Of a DNA stretch of 14,768 bases, positions 7,125 through 14,640 are shown one piece after another. A program made the position numbers and the translations under genes. The stretch's first letter is position 1. Each line of letters starts with the position of its first letter. Source of the DNA: Gammaproteobacteria bacterium (lineage in GTDB: Bacteria > Pseudomonadota > Gammaproteobacteria > UBA6429); NCBI GenBank assembly GCA_030635835.1, contig DAOVYB010000020.1, positions 1 to 14,768 of the forward strand, in the 5' to 3' direction. Under the pieces are notes generated by a model that saw nothing but the letters and a program-made list of their open reading frames with translations, searched no databases and was not told the origin of the DNA.

Positions 7125-8597
7125 ATGAGTCATTATTTTCAGAAAAATCAAACAATTGCATATTACCTGCTGACAATTATGGTAATCGGGATTATTGCTG
7201 CTCGGACAAATAGTTTTTACTCGCCAACGGCTACAAGCTCTACAATTATCTCGTTATTAATTTTATTTAGCGTTATTACGCTGATTCGTCCAAAGGTTGA
7301 GTTTTATTTTGTCGGACGATTTCCATTACTGGATCAGCCAAAAAGGCAGCTTGGATATGAGTTAGCCATTTATATTATTGCCGGCATTGCTTTGTTTATG
7401 GTTGAAGTACTAATAAACCAGCATACATTGATTATTGCTGGCAAAATTTTTTCTGCCGTTATGATAATGGGTTACTTTGCCAGCATTGATAGCGCATTAA
7501 AACGAGAGCATGATTGCTTCTTAAAAATCAACCCATCGCAAACGAATATTAAAAATACCATTCCTGTTTCTCGTCGGGTTAGTTTATTTCTGACTATTAC
7601 CTTACTCGTTGTTATTCTGGCCAATGCTTTATCTGCTTATTCATACATGAGTTTAAATATTGTTAGTCAAAGTAATGATGGACAAAATCTCAATGAGATT
7701 TTGAAAAATGCTTATATTATTGAAACTTTATTTACATTAGGTATTGTTGTTTCACTCACATTACGTTTAATCCATTCCTATTCACTCAATTTACAACATC
7801 TTTTTGATATTCAGGTAGATGCTTTGCAACATATTCAGGATGGTAAATTAGATAGTTACGTTCCCGTGTTAAGCCGTGATGAATTTGGTGTAATGGCACA
7901 AAAAACTAACCGTGTGATAGATGAATTACGGGAAAAAGATAAAATTCAAAAAACACTCGAAAGTATTGTTAGTCCTGACATTATGCAAAAACTGGTGAAA
8001 TCAGACTCTAATTTGTTAAAGCAAGGTGAACAGAAACATATTGTTGTTTTCTTTTGTGATTTGCGAAAATTTACTTCCTATGCAGAGAAAAACACCCCCG
8101 AAGATGTGATATTTTTCCTCAATACCTATTTTAGCAAAATTGTGGATATCGTGACTGAGCACAAAGGAATCGTAAACAAGTTTATGGGCGATGCTATTCT
8201 TGCCGTATTCCCGCTTGATGATGAAAGTGCAACCATTGATGATGCGGTTGATACAGCGTGGGATATCGTGATGCACTCACAGGCAATTCGTTTACCTGAT
8301 GGTGACCGTTTCAATATTGGTATTGGCATTCATACCGGTTATGCTACTGCCGGAACAATAGGTTCACAGGCACGTTTTGAGTACACGTTTATTGGCGACA
8401 CAGTAAATATCGCAAGTCGCCTTGATGGTTTATCAAAACGGTTAGGCTATAGTATTATTATTTCTGCCGAAACCTATACAAATTTAAATGCAGTTACAAA
8501 AGAACGCTTTATTGATTTGGGTCTGCAGAAAATACGCGGCAGGGAAATCCCATTACATGTTTATGGGGCATCTACTGTACAGCATATCGAACACTAA
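7125..8597 (+). CDS. Membrane-bound class III adenylate cyclase with HAMP-like linker
   Basis: The protein is predicted to make cyclic AMP from ATP. The N-terminal part has about six hydrophobic segments (near 11-26, 39-54, 79-97, 102-120, 152-172 and 195-215), then a HAMP-like linker (about 218-270) and a C-terminal cyclase domain (about 285-485). The catalytic domain has both metal-binding aspartates, D312 (FFCDLRKFT) and D356 (NKFMGDAI), adenine-selecting K352 and T421 (EYTFIGD), and transition-state residues N428 and R432 (VNIASR). Lys with Thr is the class IIIb pattern, which favours ATP over GTP. A GTG lies one codon before the chosen ATG and either could be used. No clear ribosome binding site is visible. 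It converges on the HD-GYP gene, with 2 bases between the stops. Confidence 0.88.
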   Translation: MSHYFQKNQTIAYYLLTIMVIGIIAARTNSFYSPTATSSTIISLLILFSVITLIRPKVEFYFVGRFPLLDQPKRQLGYELAIYIIAGIALFMVEVLINQHTLIIAGKIFSAVMIMGYFASIDSALKREHDCFLKINPSQTNIKNTIPVSRRVSLFLTITLLVVILANALSAYSYMSLNIVSQSNDGQNLNEILKNAYIIETLFTLGIVVSLTLRLIHSYSLNLQHLFDIQVDALQHIQDGKLDSYVPVLSRDEFGVMAQKTNRVIDELREKDKIQKTLESIVSPDIMQKLVKSDSNLLKQGEQKHIVVFFCDLRKFTSYAEKNTPEDVIFFLNTYFSKIVDIVTEHKGIVNKFMGDAILAVFPLDDESATIDDAVDTAWDIVMHSQAIRLPDGDRFNIGIGIHTGYATAGTIGSQARFEYTFIGDTVNIASRLDGLSKRLGYSIIISAETYTNLNAVTKERFIDLGLQKIRGREIPLHVYGASTVQHIEH

Positions 8598-8599
8598 CT

Positions 8600-9868
8600 T
8601 TACTGGTTAGCAACTTTATCTGCATAAAGTTCCTGCAGAAGATAATGTCTGATATCGATATCATATTCATCAGCATTTATTACCTGCTTTATTTCATATA
8701 AATAACTATCATCATGTTCTCTAAATTTGGATAAATCCAACATACGGGGAACAGGATAAAACTTTCGATCTTTATCAAGCAGAAGCATAATACGTGGAGC
8801 AAGTCGTGAAAAATCATCAAACGTCACAACGATCCCCACCTCTTCAGAATTAAGTTTAACAACACTACCTATAGGATAAATACCTAAACACTGTATGAAA
8901 TGTTCTACAAGCTCACCCTGAAAAAGTTCATTACGCCATTCATACATGCTTTTTAGTGCATTCGTACATGAAACAGGTGTTCTTCCTTCATAGCCCATGG
9001 TAACGCTATCATATACATCAACTATAGAAACCAGCATCGCGTTATAACTAATCTCATCTCCTCCAGCCTGCCGCGGAAAACCAGTATGGTTTAAGCGCTC
9101 ATGATGATCCTGCACTATATCTAATACTACGGGATGAAGACCTTCAACACTTTTCACTATATCTGCACCGAGCTCAGTGTGTTTATGAACCACTTTTCTT
9201 TCTTCTTCATTAAAAGGTTCTGATTTCCAAAATAATCCTGCAGGTAGTTTTGTTTCACCGATATCATGTAATAAAGCACCAATCCCTAACTGCTGAATCA
9301 TGTCTTTATTTAACCCTAAGTAATACGCAAAACTTAAAGTTAAAATACAAACATGCAGAGCATGAGTTACAGCATTGTTATCTCGCTCCTGCAACACGCA
9401 CATTAACTTCAAAGCATCCGGGTTACGTAAAACACTGCTCATCATCTTTTTTACAGCTGACTTCGCAGATGATACATTTAATGCTTTACCCAATCGAAGA
9501 TCATCAAAGACTGCATTCATTTGCTCATTTACGTCTTTGTAAATTTCTTTAGCTTTTGGAAATTCATTTTCAAACTTTTCCTGATGAGACTTATGTTTTA
9601 CATCAATATTATAAAGTGGCTCAGGCTGCTTCATTTCTTTAACTGGTTTGTCAGTTGATAATATAATTAAATCCGGAGTGATATCTACCGTGCTTTTATC
9701 TTCATCAACATAAATAAACTCACAAGTTGATTGTAGTTGTTGTATTTCCTGATCATTCGTAATACGGAACCCCTGAAAAAGAAAGTTTGTTTCACTCCAT
9801 GGTCGATCAAGCTCACAAACATACATACCTTTAATTATTTTATGACTTTCAAGTTTAACTTTACTCAT
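8600..9868 (-). CDS. DUF3391/HD-GYP domain protein, putative cyclic di-GMP phosphodiesterase
   Basis: The N-terminal region (about 1-60, with KIIKGMYVCELDRPW and FLFQGF) matches DUF3391, which commonly precedes HD-GYP domains. The HD domain (about 150-340) retains metal ligands H169, H201-D202, H230, H255-H256 and D284. HD-GYP enzymes hydrolyse cyclic di-GMP. Here the usual HDIGK is HDIGE (E205), and HHExxDGxGYP reads HHERLNHTGFP (255-265), so D, G and Y of the signature are replaced by N, H and F. Activity may be altered or lost, but the metal site looks intact. The ATG at 9866-9868 has an AGGA ribosome binding site 6 bases away. It follows the thioredoxin gene by 82 bases in the same direction and may be co-transcribed. 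Confidence 0.86.
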   Translation of the reverse strand: MSKVKLESHKIIKGMYVCELDRPWSETNFLFQGFRITNDQEIQQLQSTCEFIYVDEDKSTVDITPDLIILSTDKPVKEMKQPEPLYNIDVKHKSHQEKFENEFPKAKEIYKDVNEQMNAVFDDLRLGKALNVSSAKSAVKKMMSSVLRNPDALKLMCVLQERDNNAVTHALHVCILTLSFAYYLGLNKDMIQQLGIGALLHDIGETKLPAGLFWKSEPFNEEERKVVHKHTELGADIVKSVEGLHPVVLDIVQDHHERLNHTGFPRQAGGDEISYNAMLVSIVDVYDSVTMGYEGRTPVSCTNALKSMYEWRNELFQGELVEHFIQCLGIYPIGSVVKLNSEEVGIVVTFDDFSRLAPRIMLLLDKDRKFYPVPRMLDLSKFREHDDSYLYEIKQVINADEYDIDIRHYLLQELYADKVANQ

Positions 9869-9950
9869 TACGTATCCTAAATAGAACTCATCGAATCTTA
9901 CTTATTACCAGACCTAACAAACCTTAATTTTAATCAAGTATACTACTAAT

Positions 9951-11039
9951 TTATTTCATTAGATCAACATGTATACCCTGCGCCTCTAATTTATCTGCAC
10001 GTTTACTAATATAGCGTTGAAAATTAGGTTGTTTTTCATATGCACCTGAAGCAATATAATCCAGAACTGATTGTGTATGAAATGATTTTAAATAAGCATC
10101 TATACGAAAAATATCTTTTCCCGTTTTATTAAAAAACACAAAAGTTGGCGAATTATTAATATTGAGTCTTTTGGCCAGTGATTTTGCCGTAACGGTTCTT
10201 CCCTGTATATTAATCAATTTGTCATTACTCCACATATCTAAACGTACAACATTAAAACGATTAATTTGCTTCAGCGTTTCTTTACGTTTAAATAAATCAT
10301 TATGCAGCTCATCACAATGATGGCATTTCTTTTGCTCAAATAATATAAGCAAAGGTTTTTTGCTATTAGTCAGACTTTTTAAATTATAAGGTGGTTTTAA
10401 AATAAACGGTTGCTGATGCAGTTTACCGGATGTGGGCGGCTTTAAAAATTTTCTCACATAATCACGAAATGAAATTTTTGTTTCATTGTTTCCATGAACA
10501 TAATCCAGCGCTGTTTCAAATTTGTTTGGTGAATAATAGCCATTCACCCGTAAAGCAACTCTTCCTTGCTCTGTTAAAAATACAAGAGTTGGGGTGTACA
10601 TAACTTTCATTTGTTCGGCAAATATTTTCTCTGTTGTTAACTGACCTTTTAAATCAGTAACTTCCTTATCTCCCCACATATTTAGTGCAACAACATCAAA
10701 ATATTTTCGAGTTTTATCGGCAAGTTTTTTCTGTCCTAAATTGTCCTGAAGTAATTTTGCACAATAGGGGCAGCCATCCTGATAAAAATAAAGCAGGACA
10801 CGTTTATTACTATCTGTTGCATCTTTAATGTCTTCACGCAAATCAAGAAATGATTCTTTAAACCAGGCAGGTTTTTCCTGATAACCAGGATTTACCATAT
10901 CAGATTGAAGTGCGTCAGGCTGTTTTGTAGCTGTATCAACCGCCTGCACTTGTTTAGAAATTGCAAAAGAAATCAGCATAGCGCTGAACAATGCTAAAAA
11001 TAGTTTCCCATACGAAATAGAACGGATATGTAACAACAT
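9951..11039 (-). CDS. Secreted protein with two SoxW-like thioredoxin domains
   Basis: A signal peptide (about 1-33: basic start, hydrophobic LFLALFSAMLISFAI, likely cleavage after V-Q-A) directs it to the periplasm. Two thioredoxin folds follow. The first (about 60-185) has C90-P-Y-C93 and a likely cis-Pro at 150 (YTPT). The second (about 215-330) has C239-H-H-C242 and a cis-Pro at 298 (NSPT). Both share the order CxxC, D/N-M-W, GxxxT, then SPT/TPT-x-V-F. Domain 1 closely resembles SoxW-type thioredoxins. A disulfide reductase or isomerase role in the periplasm is inferred; CHHC resembles the DsbA site CPHC only in part. A very strong AAGGAGG site (11045-11051) sets the ATG at 11037-11039. 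No DsbD-like partner is visible nearby. Confidence 0.82.
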   Translation of the reverse strand: MLLHIRSISYGKLFLALFSAMLISFAISKQVQAVDTATKQPDALQSDMVNPGYQEKPAWFKESFLDLREDIKDATDSNKRVLLYFYQDGCPYCAKLLQDNLGQKKLADKTRKYFDVVALNMWGDKEVTDLKGQLTTEKIFAEQMKVMYTPTLVFLTEQGRVALRVNGYYSPNKFETALDYVHGNNETKISFRDYVRKFLKPPTSGKLHQQPFILKPPYNLKSLTNSKKPLLILFEQKKCHHCDELHNDLFKRKETLKQINRFNVVRLDMWSNDKLINIQGRTVTAKSLAKRLNINNSPTFVFFNKTGKDIFRIDAYLKSFHTQSVLDYIASGAYEKQPNFQRYISKRADKLEAQGIHVDLMK

Positions 11040-11301
11040 GATTTCCTCCTTCTTCTACATACTAGCTGAGTTAATTATTATATGAGCTAATTATCGCCAG
11101 TTTATTTATAAATTGGGATAAAGAACGCTAAATTACCTCAACAAACATGTCATTTTTTTGACAAATAATATCACTTACCTTTAAACAACAGCATAACATA
11201 CTGATTATATTCGCTTTTTTAAATATCGGCAATCTGGCACATATTTCGCATTATTTTCCATTACCGCCTTTTGCAATTATTTGAGGTATAGCGGAGTTAC
11301 T
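11040..11301. promoter_or_regulatory. Divergent promoter region between the thioredoxin and GGDEF genes
   Basis: These genes point away from each other, so both promoters should lie here. On the minus strand a perfect TATAAT (11077-11082) could serve the thioredoxin gene, but no good -35 lies at the right distance. On the plus strand a perfect TTGACA (11158-11163) is followed at 17-18 bases only by weak -10 matches, and TATATT (11206-11211) lacks a -35. Exact starts cannot be fixed by eye. Confidence 0.35.
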
Positions 11302-12222
11302 ATGGATAATATTGAACAATACATGAACCCAACTGCTGCACGTGAACAGCTAGGCATTGCCCCGGCTGAATTACAGCAAACACTTAAATTAGCTGGTTTA
11401 CTGCAGACTTCTTTGGAAATTAACAGTGTTTTGAACTATTTCCTGCAAGCTGCTCAAGAAGTTGTGAATTTTGATGCTGCTCAATTTATATATGAGGAAC
11501 AACAACTTGACCTCAAATATGGTAAAAAACAGCGGCACCGTTGTTCCTACCGGCTACGTCTTGCCGGTGAGTTTCTAGGTGAATTAATTTTTACTCGTCG
11601 TCGTCGCTTTACTGAACAAGAAATGGAACATCTTGAAAATTTGATGGGCCAGTTAATTTATCCACTACGTAATGCTGTTTGGTATCAACGTGCATTACAT
11701 TCTGCAAAAATTGATGTATTAACCGGCGCGCATAATCGTGCAGCAATGGATGAAACTCTAAAGAGAGAAGTTGAGTTAGCGCACAGACATAAATCTGAGC
11801 TATGTTTGTTAATTTTTGATCTTGATTACTTCAAACAAATTAATGACAACTTTGGTCACTCAGTTGGTGATGATGTTTTACGGGAAACAGTTAAGTGTAG
11901 TATTCAGGCATTGCGCAGCACAGATATACTGTTTCGTTTTGGTGGTGAAGAGTTTGTAGTTATTTTACCAGGCGTTAACACTTGTGGAGCAACTATTGCC
12001 GCGGAACGTTTGCGAAAAACGATTGAAAAGCATGTATTTAGTACTCGCAAAGGTTCTGTTCCCGTTACCATAAGTGCAGGTATTGCAAGTATATCGCCAC
12101 AGGAAACAACAAAATCAATTATTGAACGTGCAGACAAAGCATTGTATACAGCAAAAAATGCGGGACGTAATCGAGTGGAATGTGCTGAAGAAATTCATGA
12201 AGCAACAGCGGTAAACGCTTAA
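11302..12222 (+). CDS. GAF-GGDEF diguanylate cyclase
   Basis: The protein is predicted to make cyclic di-GMP from two GTP. The N-terminal half (about 25-130) looks like a GAF sensor domain; its ligand is unknown. It is linked by a short helix to a GGDEF domain (about 140-300). The active-site motif is G214-G-E-E-F218 (GGEEF, an active form), with metal site D173 in FDLDYFKQIND. R205-S-T-D208 lies five residues before GGEEF, which is the RxxD inhibitory site for product feedback. No signal peptide or membrane segment is seen, so it is cytoplasmic. The ATG at 11302 is chosen because GGAG lies 5 bases upstream; an in-frame TTG at 11281 is a less likely start. Function opposes that of the HD-GYP protein nearby. 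Confidence 0.9.
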   Translation: MDNIEQYMNPTAAREQLGIAPAELQQTLKLAGLLQTSLEINSVLNYFLQAAQEVVNFDAAQFIYEEQQLDLKYGKKQRHRCSYRLRLAGEFLGELIFTRRRRFTEQEMEHLENLMGQLIYPLRNAVWYQRALHSAKIDVLTGAHNRAAMDETLKREVELAHRHKSELCLLIFDLDYFKQINDNFGHSVGDDVLRETVKCSIQALRSTDILFRFGGEEFVVILPGVNTCGATIAAERLRKTIEKHVFSTRKGSVPVTISAGIASISPQETTKSIIERADKALYTAKNAGRNRVECAEEIHEATAVNA

Positions 12223-12329
12223 ACTTAATACTATTTTATCATTATTTGAACTGTTTCACATAATGCGACTGTGTTCGTCTGTGCCTGTGTCTATAATTAC
12301 TGACATTGTAACTCTACTAAATCAATGTC

Positions 12330-12758
12330 ATGGAATACTTAAATCAACTAGAAAAAATGCTTGAAAGTGGCCATCGTATAATCACTATGGAAACTTTTGA
12401 AGTTGATCGTGTTTGTGATTTATTACTTGAACTTAGCAGGTTTAGTTCAAAACCTTACTACCTTGCACAACCTGAACAGGCCATGTTTAGAATGGGTGCT
12501 TCTCATATCGGTATCCCAAAAACTAATACACCAAAAGACTTAATGGAACACATTGAATCCAGTCAGCATTACGTAATATATATATTACGCAACTACACTG
12601 AAATTTTAGATGATGATGATATGGTCGAAGATTTAATAAGTGTTGCGACAGGCGATGTAGATAAAGTTATTATGATAATTGCAGAGTATATTAAAGTACC
12701 TGAACTGCTGAAACCCTATGTTGTTCGTTCAAAACATCAAATGAAAGAAACCGGTTAA
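12330..12758 (+). CDS. Small protein resembling the N-terminal domain of Ycf46-type AAA ATPases
   Basis: This 142-residue acidic protein has no signal peptide, membrane segment or Walker motif. Its opening LEKMLESGHRIITMETFEVDRV and its later YVIYILRNYTEILDDDDMV and DKVIMIIAEYIKVPELLKPYV follow the pattern of the degenerate N-terminal domain of Ycf46-like AAA ATPases (an l-i-y-i-e-T-x-e-x-x-R-V start, then y-v-l-k-d-f and p-p-e-L). The AAA core is absent and no remnant follows: the stop codon is 8 bases from the convergent rluB end. The similarity is recalled, not searched, and the function is unknown. The ATG at 12330 lacks a clear ribosome binding site; the Met at codon 20 is an alternative. 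The gap of 107 bases after the GGDEF gene would allow co-transcription. Confidence 0.7.
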   Translation: MEYLNQLEKMLESGHRIITMETFEVDRVCDLLLELSRFSSKPYYLAQPEQAMFRMGASHIGIPKTNTPKDLMEHIESSQHYVIYILRNYTEILDDDDMVEDLISVATGDVDKVIMIIAEYIKVPELLKPYVVRSKHQMKETG

Positions 12759-12766
12759 TTGATAGT

Positions 12767-13612
12767 TTAGCGACGCCTACCTGCAGATTTACCTTTATAC
12801 ATCGATCGATTAGCATTTTTTGCTGTCTTATTTGCTTTAAAACGACTTTTGTCTTTATTTACTTTTTCAGTAATTTCGTAATTAAGTCCGACAGATTTAT
12901 ATAAAACCTGCATTTCCTTATCTGATAAATCTTCACTTTTAGATGGTCGTAAACGCCGCTCTAATTTGATAGAGCCATAACGTATGCGTGACAGACGACT
13001 AACAGCAAAACCAAAATATTCCCATAAACGACGTACTTCACGATTACGCCCTTCTTTCAATATGACATGATACCAATGGTTAGCACCCTGACCGCCTGAC
13101 TCATTAATATCAAAAAAATGTGCATCGCCATCATCAAGTGGAACATTTTTTTTAAGTTGTTTAAGAATTTCCGGAGAAACTTCACCAAGAATTCTTACTG
13201 CATATTCACGTTCAATTTCACTGGATGGGTGCATTAATTTGTTTGCCAGTTCACCATCTGTTGTTAATAACAATAAACCACTTGTATTTAAGTCAAGCCT
13301 GCCGACACTAATCCAGCGACCAGTTTTAAGTTTAGGCAAGTTAGAGAAAATCGTTTTTCGTCCTTCAGGATCGTCACGGCTGCAGACTTCACCCACAGGT
13401 TTGTGATAGGCAATTACACGCTGTTGTACCTGAGTGCGTCTTTGATTAATAAATTTATTATCAACTTTAATATTATCTTTGCTGGAAACTCGTTCACCTA
13501 AAGTAGCAATATTATCGTTAACTTTAACCCGACCTTGTTCTATCCAGCGCTCCATTTCACGACGTGAACCCAGACCAACTCGAGCTAAGACTTTTTGAAG
13601 TTTTTCATCCAT
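12767..13612 (-). CDS. rluB: 23S rRNA pseudouridine synthase RluB
   Basis: RluB converts a uridine (position 2605 in E. coli) of 23S rRNA helix 93 to pseudouridine during 50S assembly. The 281-residue protein (E. coli 291) has an N-terminal S4 RNA-binding domain (about 1-60, KVLARVGLGSRREMERWI), then the RsuA/RluB/E/F catalytic domain with G-R-L-D107-LNTSGLLLLT, where Asp107 is the catalytic residue, and the late motif KEGRNREVRRLWEYFG. A lysine- and arginine-rich tail (about 250-281) is typical and probably binds RNA. An in-frame TAG lies three codons upstream of the ATG at 13610-13612, so this is the furthest ATG; its ribosome binding site is weak. Placement downstream of scpB is common in gammaproteobacteria. 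Confidence 0.93.
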   Translation of the reverse strand: MDEKLQKVLARVGLGSRREMERWIEQGRVKVNDNIATLGERVSSKDNIKVDNKFINQRRTQVQQRVIAYHKPVGEVCSRDDPEGRKTIFSNLPKLKTGRWISVGRLDLNTSGLLLLTTDGELANKLMHPSSEIEREYAVRILGEVSPEILKQLKKNVPLDDGDAHFFDINESGGQGANHWYHVILKEGRNREVRRLWEYFGFAVSRLSRIRYGSIKLERRLRPSKSEDLSDKEMQVLYKSVGLNYEITEKVNKDKSRFKANKTAKNANRSMYKGKSAGRRR

Positions 13613-13667
13613 AGTGGACTACACTACCTTAATGATAATTTAACGAATTTTTTTAAAGTTTATTACT

Positions 13668-13754
13668 TAACGCAAAGGTCGCAAAGACGCAGAGTTCGCA
13701 AAGTTTTTAATTTTACTTCTTTGCGTTCTTAGCGTCTTTGCGACCTTTGCATTA
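13668..13754. repeat. Long hairpin built of GCAAAG-rich repeats between scpB and rluB
   Basis: Two 36-base arms (13668-13703 and 13719-13754) are inverted copies matching at 31 positions around a 15-base loop. Each arm contains short direct repeats of the form CGCAAAGgt-CGCAAAGac-GC, giving several GCAAAG copies. Repeats of this CGCAAAGACGC type are known to me from many unrelated genomes, where their role is unclear. No T-run follows on the minus strand, so a simple terminator is unlikely. The transcript from scpB towards rluB would fold here. Confidence 0.8.
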
Positions 13755-13833
13755 ATAATATATGTTAACTATTTACTTTGGATTACAACCAGTATCGTGT
13801 ATTTACGATAATAGATGTAAATTTATACTTTGA

Positions 13834-14628
13834 TTAATGAATAACTTCTGATGTCTTTTCAGTTTCGTCTTCATTATTGATATCTTCAGGTATAGCTGCA
13901 AACTCAATTTCATCGCTATCAGTCGTGTCACTGACATCTTCATTGCCTTCTGCAGTTGGCACAGATGGAACTGGTGCTACCTGAAGATCTAACTCTGCAT
14001 TAATGGCATCTATATCTCGTAAATCAGCAAGTGCGGGTAAATCTGTTAAGCTTTTAAGATTAAAGTAATCAAGAAAACCTTTAGTTGTTGCATACAGAGC
14101 AGGCTTACCCGGTACATCACGATGACCAATTACACGAATCCAGTCACGTTCAATCATAGTTTTAATGATCTGTGAACTTACACTAACGCCACGTACTTCT
14201 TCAATTTCAGCACGTGTAATTGGCTGACGATAGGCAATTAATGCCAGTGTCTCTAAAGTCGCACGAGAATAACGTGCAGGCCGTTCTTCAAATAATTTAG
14301 CAACCCAACTTGAATAATCTTCTCTTACCTGAAAACGAAATCCACTACTAACTTCTTTTAATTCAAGTGAGGTATATTCTAAATACTGTTCCTGTAAAGT
14401 TTTTAGTGCATCACGTATTGCATCTTTTCCAGGATGTTTATCGTGCGGAAATAAATCCATTAAACGATCAATATTTAATGTTTTACCAGCAGAAAATAAT
14501 GCTGCTTCAAGAATTCGCATTAACTCATTTTCAGTAAGATTAGAGTTATTCGCACCATCTGATTTCTCTTCATCTTGCGTCATATTTTCAGCTTTTATGT
14601 CTTCTGTTTTCTTATTTTCAGATGTCAT
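13834..14628 (-). CDS. scpB: Segregation and condensation protein B (ScpB), N-terminus uncertain
   Basis: ScpB binds the kleisin ScpA and with SMC forms the bacterial condensin that compacts and segregates chromosomes. The core (about residues 33-200) contains two winged-helix domains, seen in LMRILEAALFSAGKTL, the central RYSRATLETLALIAYRQPITRAEIEEVRG and GHRDVPGKPALYATT. The 264 residues exceed the usual 170-220 because of acidic, low-complexity tails at both ends (about 1-32 and 210-264). The ATG at 14626-14628 is the first in the window and has only a weak GGAA upstream. The frame has no stop upstream of it and continues through tandem E-V-E-N-T codons to the window edge, so the true start may lie further out. 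An alternative start is Met16 (14581-14583). scpA is expected just upstream. Confidence 0.9.
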   Translation of the reverse strand: MTSENKKTEDIKAENMTQDEEKSDGANNSNLTENELMRILEAALFSAGKTLNIDRLMDLFPHDKHPGKDAIRDALKTLQEQYLEYTSLELKEVSSGFRFQVREDYSSWVAKLFEERPARYSRATLETLALIAYRQPITRAEIEEVRGVSVSSQIIKTMIERDWIRVIGHRDVPGKPALYATTKGFLDYFNLKSLTDLPALADLRDIDAINAELDLQVAPVPSVPTAEGNEDVSDTTDSDEIEFAAIPEDINNEDETEKTSEVIH

Positions 14629-14640
14629 TCTTTCAAATTC

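Noticed and set aside
8016..8329. Minus-strand frames of 86 and 67 codons inside the adenylate cyclase gene
   Set aside because: They lie antisense to conserved catalytic codons and have no ribosome binding site or family resemblance.
8594..8610. Small palindrome CTAAC-N7-GTTAG at the convergent stops, possible two-way terminator
   Set aside because: A 5-base-pair AT-rich stem without T-runs is too weak to support termination.
9250..9552. Plus-strand frame of 100 codons inside the HD-GYP gene
   Set aside because: It is antisense to the HD domain codons and its product shows no meaningful pattern.
11281..11301. TTG start giving seven extra residues on the GGDEF protein
   Set aside because: The ATG at 11302 has a properly spaced GGAG site, while TTG is a rare start with no clear site upstream.
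13801..13822. Inverted repeat ATTTAC-N10-GTAAAT downstream of scpB, possible operator
   Set aside because: The arms are only six AT-rich bases, expected by chance in this sequence, and it matches no regulator site I can name.
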